From the NCBI GenBank assembly GCA_964424545.1, contig CAYRJN010000023.1, positions 1 to 30,296 of the forward strand: 30,296 bases of DNA, given 5' to 3'. Position 1 is the first letter of the stretch. Every line of letters begins with the position of its first letter. The position numbers were made by a program, and so were the translations under genes. The notes under the pieces are model-generated. The model ran no database searches and was not told the DNA's origin. It saw only the letters and a program-made list of their open reading frames with translations. Origin of the DNA: JAUVIB01 sp964424545. Lineage in GTDB: Bacteria > Calditrichota > Calditrichia > Calditrichales > Calditrichaceae. Shown here piece after piece: positions 15,044 to 22,949 of this stretch.

Positions 15044-15281
15044 TAATATCTGCCGTATATATGTGAAAAAAAGTAATATATATTTGCATATTTAAAATTG
15101 ATACCTTAATTTAGGGCTTTAATTGTGTTGTACATGTTTTTTCGCCTTTCAAGATTGTAGCGACAAGGCTCTTTTGTGGTGCTGGTAGTACGAGAAAAAA
15201 AACGTAAAGTTTTTTTGTAGTGAACAGGCTGGAAAAATACAGATGTACGTTGTATGTATTTATTAAATGAGGATTTTTTCA
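15044..15281 (+). other. Long untranslated leader region before the cold-shock gene
   Basis: This 238-base region has no ORF. It contains G/T-rich runs (around 15170-15235) unlike the neighbouring AT-rich spacers. Cold-shock genes commonly have 100-200 base leaders that refold with temperature, so this is a candidate for such a leader. I could not fix a promoter. Confidence 0.4.
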
Positions 15282-15482
15282 ATGGAAAAAGGAACAGTCA
15301 AATGGTTTAACAACTCTAAGGGCTATGGATTTATCAGCCGTGAAGAGGGAGATGATGTATTTGTTCACTATAATGCGATCCAGACGGATGGCTTTAAGAC
15401 GCTTGAGGAAGGCGACAAAGTGGAATTTGAAATCGAGCAAAGCCCTAAAGGTTTACAGGCCACCAACGTAACCAAAGTTTGA
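15282..15482 (+). CDS. csp: Cold-shock domain protein (CspA family)
   Basis: A 66-residue single-stranded nucleic acid-binding protein that acts as an RNA chaperone. MEKGTVKWFNNSKGYGFISREEGDDVFVHY contains both RNP motifs, KGYGFI and VFVHY, and the end LQATNVTKV is standard. The frame is open five codons further upstream (ATG 15267), but that ATG lies in the Shine-Dalgarno ATGAGGA itself. GAGG placed 9 bases before ATG 15282 decides the start. It is monocistronic, ended by the terminator at 15502-15533. Confidence 0.97.
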   Translation: MEKGTVKWFNNSKGYGFISREEGDDVFVHYNAIQTDGFKTLEEGDKVEFEIEQSPKGLQATNVTKV

Positions 15483-15501
15483 TCATAATATATGTAAAAC
15501 T

Positions 15502-15533
15502 AAAAAACCCGTTCTAATAGAACGGGTTTTTTT
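15502..15533. terminator. Bidirectional rho-independent terminator
   Basis: Stem CCCGTTCT / AGAACGGG with loop AAT, flanked by six A residues on the left and seven T residues on the right. It can stop the plus-strand csp transcript and the convergent rfbB transcript ending at 15641. Confidence 0.92.
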
Positions 15534-15640
15534 ATTTATAAGTCATTATTGATATTCAAGAAAAAACAGGCGCGAACAGTCTAAATTATCGTTGCGATCC
15601 TGCGTTAACGCTACAATATAAAAAATCAAACGAGCGCTTT

Positions 15641-16651
15641 TTAACGCTTTTCGTATTGCGTTTTATAAAACCGTTTATACTCATCTTGTTTTTCTTTAAT
15701 CTTTCGCCACCACGTTTCATTATTCCTATACCACTCAACCGTTTTCTGCAATCCTTCTTCAAGATTAACCTGCGGTTTCCAACCGAGCCCTTCAATTTTT
15801 TTAGTTTCTATTGAATAGCGACGATCGTGACCCGGTCTATCTTTAACAGGTTGTATTAAACTTTGCGGTTTATGTAATAAATTTAATATGGTTTCGGTTA
15901 TAAAGATATTTTCCCGCTCATTGCCGCCGCCGATATTATAAATTTGCCCGATTTCGCCGTTATGCAAAACCGTATCCACGCCGGCGCAATTGTCTTCCAC
16001 ATAAATCCAATCGCGGACATTTTTTCCGTCGCCGTACAATGGCAGCGGTTTATCGTCAATAGCATTAGTAACAAATAACGGGATTAATTTCTCCGGATAT
16101 TGATAGGGTCCGTAATTATTGGAACTGCGCGTAATGAGCGTCGGCACGCCGTAAGTAATGTTATAAGAACGCACCAGCAGGTCGGCGCCGGCTTTACTGG
16201 AGGAATAAGGACTATTGGGCATTAACGGAGCTTCTTCATTGAAAGAGCGGCTACCATCGGCTGATCCGTAAACTTCATCGGTTGAAATATGTAAAAACCG
16301 TTCGACGCCGTACTTCTTTGCCGCTTCAAGCAAGACAAAAGTACCGCGGATATCCGTATCGATAAAATCGCCCGCTTTGTGAATGGAACGGTCTACATGG
16401 GTTTCCGCCGCAAAATTGACCACAGCATCCACATTACTCATCAAATTATCCACAATTTTTTCATCTTGAATATTACCGTGAATAAATAAAAAGCGATTAT
16501 CCTCCTCCAAATCGTTTAAATTCTCCCTATTGCCGGCATAGGTCAGAGCATCAAGAACAATGATACGATAATCCGCATATTTTTTAAGCATATAGCGCAC
16601 AAAATTGGAGCCGATAAAACCGGCGCCACCTGTTATTAGAATCGATTTCAA
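15641..16651 (-). CDS. rfbB: dTDP-glucose 4,6-dehydratase
   Basis: Makes dTDP-4-keto-6-deoxyglucose from dTDP-glucose, the second step to dTDP-rhamnose and related cell-surface sugars. It is an extended short-chain dehydrogenase: NAD motif GGAGFIGS at 8-15, catalytic T124-D125-E126 in ISTDEVYG, and Y149-x3-K153 in YSSSK. RSSNNYGPYQYPEKLIP and DGKNVRDWIYVEDN are family landmarks. The 336-residue length is normal. The start is a TTG at 16651 with GGGAG seven bases upstream. It stands alone, without rfbA, C or D, downstream of the lipoprotein gene and its terminator. Confidence 0.95.
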   Translation of the reverse strand: MKSILITGGAGFIGSNFVRYMLKKYADYRIIVLDALTYAGNRENLNDLEEDNRFLFIHGNIQDEKIVDNLMSNVDAVVNFAAETHVDRSIHKAGDFIDTDIRGTFVLLEAAKKYGVERFLHISTDEVYGSADGSRSFNEEAPLMPNSPYSSSKAGADLLVRSYNITYGVPTLITRSSNNYGPYQYPEKLIPLFVTNAIDDKPLPLYGDGKNVRDWIYVEDNCAGVDTVLHNGEIGQIYNIGGGNERENIFITETILNLLHKPQSLIQPVKDRPGHDRRYSIETKKIEGLGWKPQVNLEEGLQKTVEWYRNNETWWRKIKEKQDEYKRFYKTQYEKR

Positions 16652-16723
16652 CTGAAAACTCCCGTTAAGTAATGAATTTTATTGCCAATAAACTAATTTA
16701 GTAAAATGAAAGCAATTCTTACA

Positions 16724-16757
16724 AATAAAAAAACGCGCCCCAAACGGAACGCGCTTA
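16724..16757 (-). terminator. Terminator after the repeat lipoprotein gene
   Basis: On the minus strand AA(G)CGCGTTCC pairs with GGGGCGCGTT (one bulged G, two G-T pairs) around a GTTT loop, followed by a run of T residues. Confidence 0.7.
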
Positions 16758-16775
16758 ATAAGATGAACGTTGAAT

Positions 16776-18452
16776 CTATGAATCATTATCTTTTAAATTT
16801 CCGGAATCGCAATCGTCAAAACTGTTTCCTGTAATCACAGGATTTTTACTTGAATAATAGGTAATTCCCCAGCCTTTGCTGTGCTGAACGGTATTATTGG
16901 TCACCGTAGCGCCGCTGTTAATTTCGATTATACCGGTAAATGTAGCATAGCCCCCGCCATATTCCAAAATGCAATTATTTATTTTACTATTGGCATTATC
17001 GGCGTCGCCGGCAAATTCAATATAATACCAGTAGCCTTTTTGTTTAATATATCCGCTGATGGTAATCGTTTCCGTAGAACCGTCCGCCACAAAACCGCCG
17101 TTTGTGCTAACATAAAGTCGTGCATTGGCATGCATATCTATTTCGGTCCCCGGCTCTACCGTCAATGTTCCGTTTTCAATTGTACAATATCCGTCTAACA
17201 AATAAGGAACCGTTTGTTTCAATAGAGTGCCTACGCTTTTATAAGTTCCTGAATTGATAAATATATAATCATGACCCGAAGTATTTCCCGTATAATTGCC
17301 AACGCCCATATTGGTAATATTATCCATTGAAGCTTCTACCGGAAATAACTCATTTAAGGTAACCGTATTATTATTAAAAACCGGCTTTGAATCCTCATGA
17401 AAAATGATTCCGTTTGAGACGCTGTTTTGAATAATGCAATTGGTAATCGAAGCATTATTATAAACTTCAATATTAGCCGAGCAGTCGGCGTAACCGCCGC
17501 CGTATTCGATTTTACAATAGTCCAGAACCGAATTATCAGAAACAGCGCTCGACGCAAACTCAATAAAATACCAATACCCTTTCTGTTTGATTTTACCGCT
17601 AAAAGTAATCATATCCTGCGCCGTGCCTTTGGCGATCAAACCGCCGTTTTCATCAATATAAAGACGACTATTAGCGTCAAACCAAATATCACTGCCCGCT
17701 TCCACGGTCAATGTCGCGTTCTTGATTGAAGCGTAACCGTCAATCACATAAGGGACATCTTGCTTTTTAATCGTTGAATTTTTGGAAATTTCGTTGGCGT
17801 CAAGATCAATATAATCCAAAGCGTTGCCTGTATAGGTTCCGTATCCTATAAAGTTGGCGCTGCTGAAATAAGCCTTAATCGGACTTTTATCGCAACCTGT
17901 AATGGTATTATCGGTAAAAACCGGAGCCGCGTTAGCATTAATAATTACTCCGCTTGACTCGCTGTTTTTAATGGTACAATTTTTAACCGTGGCGTTGTTG
18001 TTAATAATCAAACTTGCCGAATAATCGGCATATCCGCCGCCGTCCTCAATGGTACAATTAATCATTTTACTATCGGCGTTATTGGCGGTAGCCGCAAATT
18101 CGATATAATACCAATAGCCGTTTTGATTAACTTTACCCGTAAACCTAATCGCCTCGCTTGAACCGTCGGCAATCAAACCGCCCGCTTCGCTCACATAAAT
18201 ACGAGAGTTTTCTGTAAATTGCACAATAGAACCCGGTTCTATGGTTAAGGTCGCATTTTCTATAGTCAAATAACCGTCGATAATATGCAGTTTATCCTTT
18301 GTCCACGTTTCATCTTTGGATATCGTGCCACTATGCTCCAAATCACCGCCGCTGCCCGGATCGCCTCCGGTTCCGGTATCGGTCGTCTCGCAGCCGTTAA
18401 AAATAAGAGCCAATGCCAATACCAATAAAAAAATAATTTTGCTTAACTTCAT
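16776..18452 (-). CDS. Lipoprotein with three tandem beta-helix-like repeats
   Basis: This 558-residue secreted protein has no known function. The N-terminus is a lipoprotein signal (MKLSKIIFLLVLALALIFNGC, modified C21), followed by a Gly/Asp/Thr linker to about residue 50. Three long repeats start at residues 59, 238 and 420 (DGY...IENATLT). Each contains GG(L/F)(I/V)A(D/K)G, a strongly conserved GYWY(Y/F)IEFA segment (111-120, 291-300, 472-481), an (E/D)(Y/D)GGGYA turn and short N-rich rungs with NN(A/T)-type ladders, as in right-handed parallel beta-helix proteins. AAGGTGGGG before the ATG at 18452 fixes the start. It is a single gene with its own terminator. It may bind or cleave polysaccharide at the cell surface; I see no catalytic signature. 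Confidence 0.85.
   Translation of the reverse strand: MKLSKIIFLLVLALALIFNGCETTDTGTGGDPGSGGDLEHSGTISKDETWTKDKLHIIDGYLTIENATLTIEPGSIVQFTENSRIYVSEAGGLIADGSSEAIRFTGKVNQNGYWYYIEFAATANNADSKMINCTIEDGGGYADYSASLIINNNATVKNCTIKNSESSGVIINANAAPVFTDNTITGCDKSPIKAYFSSANFIGYGTYTGNALDYIDLDANEISKNSTIKKQDVPYVIDGYASIKNATLTVEAGSDIWFDANSRLYIDENGGLIAKGTAQDMITFSGKIKQKGYWYFIEFASSAVSDNSVLDYCKIEYGGGYADCSANIEVYNNASITNCIIQNSVSNGIIFHEDSKPVFNNNTVTLNELFPVEASMDNITNMGVGNYTGNTSGHDYIFINSGTYKSVGTLLKQTVPYLLDGYCTIENGTLTVEPGTEIDMHANARLYVSTNGGFVADGSTETITISGYIKQKGYWYYIEFAGDADNANSKINNCILEYGGGYATFTGIIEINSGATVTNNTVQHSKGWGITYYSSKNPVITGNSFDDCDSGNLKDNDS
16779..18278 (-). repeat. Three in-gene repeats of about 540 bp
   Basis: In transcript order the units begin near 18278, 17741 and 17195, periods of 537 and 546 bases. 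The third is shorter at its end. They encode the three beta-helix modules of the lipoprotein and are diverged, so they are old duplications rather than a recent array. Confidence 0.8.
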
Positions 18453-19058
18453 AATTACCCCACCTTTATAATAATAAAACATACATACATTAATTTAAAT
18501 TTAATATAGCAATAAGGTATACCTTTTTGTATGACAATTATCACATATCCATAATTATATAAAAGTTCACTCCTATTCCACCTATTTTGCAAGACGGAAA
18601 AATAATTGTTCACATAAACAATAGATTAAAGAGTTGTGACAAATATCGGAATTATTGAATATCGGAAAATCCAGCTCTCTCATAGCCCTCTGTTTTAAGA
18701 CGACCGTTTTAATCTATTTTTTAATTGCCCATTCAATATTAATCAATCTATAAAACTCAAAGTTTCGGAGAATTAAAGACTATTGGAAATGTCAATCATC
18801 ATAGTTATGCAATCACCCAGGGCATCTACTTCTTCCTCCATACTTATAAGAAAATAAATTTATTTTCAAAAAATCAAAATACCATAAATATGGGATATTT
18901 AACAAAAAAGAGACCAAAGTAGTTTTTTATGCCAGTTGAGATGGAAATAGATAGTTCAAAGCTATAAACAAGCGCTTTTAAAAATCAATCATATATTTTT
19001 GTGAAACTATATACATTACTTTTTGCCTCTTACTTCCTACTTCTTGATATCCACGCGT
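18453..19058. other. AT-rich gap between lipoprotein gene and polA
   Basis: About 600 bases with no supported gene. The lipoprotein promoter should lie at its left end and the polA 3' region at its right. A GCCTCTTACTTCC element at 19025-19037 recurs near 21907. Confidence 0.6.
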
Positions 19059-21919
19059 TTAATGCGCTTCTAACCAGTTCTCCCCCTCGCCGATATCCAC
19101 GATAAGCGGAATGCTTAAGGGTAAGGCGTTTTCCATGACATCGCGCAATTTATTCTTAAAAGAATCAACCGCTTCTTTTTCAATATCGAAAATCAACTCA
19201 TCATGTACCTGCAAAATCATGTGCGCCGCAATCTTTTCGCGTCGGATGAGCTCGTCAATTTCTATCATGGCGAGTTTGATCATATCAGCCGCCGAGCCTT
19301 GAATAGGCGTATTGATAGCCGTGCGTTCGCCGAATTCTCGAATTTGCCGGTTGCTGTTGCGAAGTTCCGGCACATAACGTCGGCGATGCATAATTGTCTC
19401 CACATAGCCGTGTTCTTTGGCAAATTTAACAATATCTTCCATATATCGCGCAACGCCGGCATAAGTGGCCATATAATTATCGATAAAATCCTGCGCTTCA
19501 TCCACGCCAATATGCAGCCGGTCGGCCAATCCGTAACGACTCATTCCGTAAATAATACCGAAATTAATCTCCTTAGCTTTACGGCGCATATCGGCGTCCA
19601 CGTCCTCTACTTCTACGTCGAATATCAAAGCCGCCGTAGCCGTATGAATATCGAGATTATTTTTAAAGGCAGCCTTCATGGCTTCATCGCCCGAAAGATG
19701 AGCCATAATGCGCAATTCAATTTGGGAATAATCGGCGCTGAGAATCAAATTACCCGCCTTTGACGGAATAAAAGCCCGTCGGATTTCCCTGCCGATTTCG
19801 GTACGGATGGGTATATTTTGAAAATTGGGATTGCTGCTCGAAAGCCGTCCTGTTGCCGCAACGGTTTGGTTAAAGGATGTATGCACCCTGCCCGTCCGTG
19901 GATTGACAAGCTGCGGAATAGCGTCAAGATACGTATTTTTTAATTTGCTGAGTTTGCGTATTTCCAAAATGTTATTAATAATGGGGTGTTCGGCATAGCG
20001 TTCCAACGTCTTTTCCGAAGTGGAAAATTGTCCCGTTTTGGTCTTTTTGGGTTTGCGATAACCAAGCTCTTCATGGATTTTCAGGTTCTGAAAGAGCACG
20101 ACGCCCAATTGCTGTGGCGAGTTGATATTAAATATCTCGCCGGCCTTTTTATAAATATCGTTTTCCAGTTTTTCCAAAACGGCGGATATCTCATCGGAAA
20201 TTTTCTTCAGCAGTTCAACGTCAATGGTAACACCGTAACCTTCCATGGACATCAAAACGCGCACCAAAGGCATTTCCAAATCATAAAAAAGCTCTTCCAT
20301 ATTCAATTCTTTAAGCCGCGGTTTGAACAATTCATACAGCTGCCATGTAATATCGGCGTCCTCCGCCGCATAATTATATACCTCTTTGGCCGCTATATGC
20401 GTCATCAATTTTTGTTTTTTACCGCTACCGATCAGCTCTTCAATATGAATCATTTCATAGTTAAGGTATTTTTCCGATAGTTTATCCAACTTAACCTGAT
20501 CGCCCGGATTTAAAAGATAAGCGGCTATCATGGTGTCAAAATAGAGGCTTTCTACTTTTATTCCGTGCTGTTCAAGAATACCGGCGTCAAACTTAATGTT
20601 ATGAGCGATTTTATAACTTATAGGATCCGCGAAAATCGCTTTTAGAGCCTTATAAACTTCTTTTTCATCGAGCGAGATATCGGGATGATGCAGCGGCACA
20701 TAATAGCCCTCGTCTTTTTCCCACGAGAAGGCGATTCCGGCGATTTCCGCTTCAAGGATATCTAACGAATCGGTTTCCAGATCAAACACAAAATACTCTT
20801 GTTTCTCTAAATTCTTAATAAATTGGTCAAACATGTGCGCCGAATCTATCAATGTGTAATTAACTTTTTTCTCTTCGTGCGTATCAAACATATCCGCCGT
20901 ACCGGAATTATGCACAAAATGCTGCATACGTTCATGCAGACGGCGAAACTCCAACTCTTTCAAAAGTTCGCGGACGGCATCCAAATCCCACATTTTAAAT
21001 TTCATATCGTCCAATTTATATTCCACGGGCATATCGGTTTCAATCGTCGCCAGTTTTTGCGACAGCAGCGCTTTATCTTTATTCTCGATTAAAGACTGCC
21101 GAACGGACGGTTTGTCCACCTCGTCTATATGCCGGTATACACCTTCCAAATCGTTAAATTTATTCAACAATTTTACGGCCGTAACTTTACCCACTTTTGG
21201 TACGCCTGGAATATTATCAGAGCTGTCGCCCATCAAAGCAAGATAATCGACGACCTGAGACGGCGTCACGCCCATTTTTTCTTTGATGCCTTTCGCATCC
21301 AAAATGTCGGGTTTGGCCGCGCCTTTTGCCGGCGTATACAACAGCACGCAATTGTTTACCAACTGCGCCATATCCTTATCGCCCGAGACGATGTACACGT
21401 GCAGAGCGTCGGAGGCAAAACGTTTAGCCAGCGTTCCGATAATGTCGTCGGCTTCATACCCCTCTTTTTCTAATAATAAAAAGTCCAATCGTTTAAGCGA
21501 ATCCACCAAGCGAGGAAATTGCGCCGACATCTCTTCCGGCATACGTTCGCGCGTCGCTTTATATTCTTCGTACATTTTATGGCGAAAAGTCGGTTCTTTC
21601 GTATCGAAAACCACAGCGATATATTCCGGTTTCTCATCCTCAATTATCTTTACCAGCGAATTAAGGAAACCAAACGTTGCGGAAGTATCCTCGCCCTTGG
21701 AATTAATTAGCGGATTGCGACTGAAAGCGAAATAGCTGCGATAAAAAAGCGCCGAACCGTCTATTAAAAATAATTTTTCCATGGAAATGACCTATGTTTT
21801 GTGGAATCGAAATAATACGTAGTAATTAATAGGATTAAATTAAAGTTTATGACGCAGCAAATCAAAAATATTTAAGGGAAAAGTTTGCACGCGGTATCTT
21901 TAGACCGCCTCCTACTTCC
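19025..21919 (-). repeat. Short dispersed repeat GGAAGTA(A/G)GAGGC downstream of two genes
   Basis: Two 13-base copies differing at one position: 19025-19037, about 20 bases after the polA stop, and 21907-21919, about 5 bases after the GGDEF stop. Both read GGAAGTA-A/G-GAGGC on the transcribed strand. The first is preceded by a further GAAGTAG unit, so it is a short tandem. The second adjoins a small GCGGT/ACCGC hairpin (21891-21908). Only the two short sites, not the span between them, are repeats. Confidence 0.5.
19059..21782 (-). CDS. polA: DNA polymerase I
   Basis: This repair and Okazaki-fragment polymerase has 907 residues and three domains. The 5'-3' flap exonuclease (about 1-290) shows FLIDGSALFYRSYFAF, VSGDKDMAQLV and GDSSDNIPGVP. 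The 3'-5' proofreading domain (about 310-500) keeps its metal residues in FDLETDSLD, AHNIKFDAGIL and YAAEDADITW, so proofreading is probably active, unlike in Thermus polymerases. The polymerase core has motif A (SADYSQIELR), motif B (RRKAKEINFGIIYG) and motif C (QVHDELIFD, with HDE at 860-862). AGGT precedes the ATG at 21782. It is the last gene of the gatC-pyrG-GGDEF-polA row, 142 bases after the GGDEF gene, so it may be transcribed separately. Confidence 0.97.
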   Translation of the reverse strand: MEKLFLIDGSALFYRSYFAFSRNPLINSKGEDTSATFGFLNSLVKIIEDEKPEYIAVVFDTKEPTFRHKMYEEYKATRERMPEEMSAQFPRLVDSLKRLDFLLLEKEGYEADDIIGTLAKRFASDALHVYIVSGDKDMAQLVNNCVLLYTPAKGAAKPDILDAKGIKEKMGVTPSQVVDYLALMGDSSDNIPGVPKVGKVTAVKLLNKFNDLEGVYRHIDEVDKPSVRQSLIENKDKALLSQKLATIETDMPVEYKLDDMKFKMWDLDAVRELLKELEFRRLHERMQHFVHNSGTADMFDTHEEKKVNYTLIDSAHMFDQFIKNLEKQEYFVFDLETDSLDILEAEIAGIAFSWEKDEGYYVPLHHPDISLDEKEVYKALKAIFADPISYKIAHNIKFDAGILEQHGIKVESLYFDTMIAAYLLNPGDQVKLDKLSEKYLNYEMIHIEELIGSGKKQKLMTHIAAKEVYNYAAEDADITWQLYELFKPRLKELNMEELFYDLEMPLVRVLMSMEGYGVTIDVELLKKISDEISAVLEKLENDIYKKAGEIFNINSPQQLGVVLFQNLKIHEELGYRKPKKTKTGQFSTSEKTLERYAEHPIINNILEIRKLSKLKNTYLDAIPQLVNPRTGRVHTSFNQTVAATGRLSSSNPNFQNIPIRTEIGREIRRAFIPSKAGNLILSADYSQIELRIMAHLSGDEAMKAAFKNNLDIHTATAALIFDVEVEDVDADMRRKAKEINFGIIYGMSRYGLADRLHIGVDEAQDFIDNYMATYAGVARYMEDIVKFAKEHGYVETIMHRRRYVPELRNSNRQIREFGERTAINTPIQGSAADMIKLAMIEIDELIRREKIAAHMILQVHDELIFDIEKEAVDSFKNKLRDVMENALPLSIPLIVDIGEGENWLEAH

Positions 21920-21924
21920 TGCTT

Positions 21925-22890
21925 TTAACCATGCGCATCCAAAACGCGGTTACGTCCTTCTCTTTTTGCACGATAAAGGGCTTCATCCGCGCTTTTAATA
22001 AGACTGTTGAGCGATTTAAAAAAACGAACTTGAGCCACGCCGGCGCTAAAAGTAACTTTTATCGTTCCCAGTTCGCTCTCGATCTCCATTTGACGCACGG
22101 CTGCCAAAATACGATTCAAATATAAAGTCATATTATGATGATCGGTATGGGAAGAGATAATGGCAAACTCTTCGCCTCCGTAGCGAAAACCGTGATCTAC
22201 GCCGATACGTAAATTTCCAAGAATAATTTCCCCGATCTTCCGTAAAACCGTATCGCCCGCCGAATGACCGAATGTATCATTCACATTTTTAAAATGATCC
22301 AGATCCAATATAGCCAAAGAGAATGAAGTTTCGTTTTCTTTATAACGCCGCCACAAACGGACGCTCAAATTGTCAAAGGCCCGACGGTTCATTAATCGTG
22401 TTAAAGAATCCGTAGAAGCTTCGTGACGGTATTTTTCAATATTTTCCCGAAGATCTTGCGTATAATGAACAAGATACTCATAATTAAGGATAGGCTTGGT
22501 CAGTTCGTGGAAACGCTGTGTGGCCTTTTTTAATATCTTAACAAATTTCTTTTCATCAAAAGGGAAAAAGAGCAGATAATTAACATGCGCTTTGTTGACC
22601 GCTTGTTCCAATTCCCTGTGACTAAGCTCGTCTATAAAAAGAATTCTTTGCGCCATAGGATCGATATGCAAAACGGAACGTAAAAATTCCATTCCGGTAT
22701 TCTTTACGGAAGAATCCGATACGGAGATAACAATTTGAAATCGGTTTAATAATTTACGATCGTGTATTTCGGCAAGATAGGAGACGACAAAAACATCATA
22801 ACCATTGTTTACAAGCGATTGATAAATCTGCGGATATCTCTTTTCAGAGGCGCTGTGCAGCAGAACTTTAACTTTTTCGTTTTTCACCAT
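21925..22890 (-). CDS. GGDEF protein (probable diguanylate cyclase) with receiver-like N-terminus
   Basis: Likely makes cyclic di-GMP. The 321 residues comprise an N-terminal response-regulator-like fold (about 1-125), a helical linker and a GGDEF domain (about 160-320). The latter contains DSLTRLMNRRAFD, LDLDHFKNVNDTFGHSAGD, the active-site GGEEF and ADEALYRAKREGRNRV, all consistent with catalysis. The inhibitory site RxxD normally found five residues before GGEEF is not in register: the sequence is RIGVDHGFRYGGEEF, with the Arg one place too early. The receiver region reads IVISVSDSS where the phospho-accepting Asp strand would be, so phosphorylation is doubtful. It lies 59 bases after pyrG. 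Confidence 0.88.
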   Translation of the reverse strand: MVKNEKVKVLLHSASEKRYPQIYQSLVNNGYDVFVVSYLAEIHDRKLLNRFQIVISVSDSSVKNTGMEFLRSVLHIDPMAQRILFIDELSHRELEQAVNKAHVNYLLFFPFDEKKFVKILKKATQRFHELTKPILNYEYLVHYTQDLRENIEKYRHEASTDSLTRLMNRRAFDNLSVRLWRRYKENETSFSLAILDLDHFKNVNDTFGHSAGDTVLRKIGEIILGNLRIGVDHGFRYGGEEFAIISSHTDHHNMTLYLNRILAAVRQMEIESELGTIKVTFSAGVAQVRFFKSLNSLIKSADEALYRAKREGRNRVLDAHG

Positions 22891-22949
22891 GACGTTAAAT
22901 TAACCGTAATATGCTTTTAAATAGGCGTCTCTGCATAGATAACGAGCAT

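Noticed and set aside
18773..18841. 22-codon minus-strand frame (MEEEVDALGDC...) resembling the helical end of a four-helix-bundle protein
   Set aside because: Too short, with an in-frame stop six codons upstream and no other helices of such a protein in the gap.
21891..21908. GCGGT/ACCGC hairpin after the GGDEF gene as a terminator
   Set aside because: Only five pairs and no T-run on the minus strand; mentioned only beside the short repeat.
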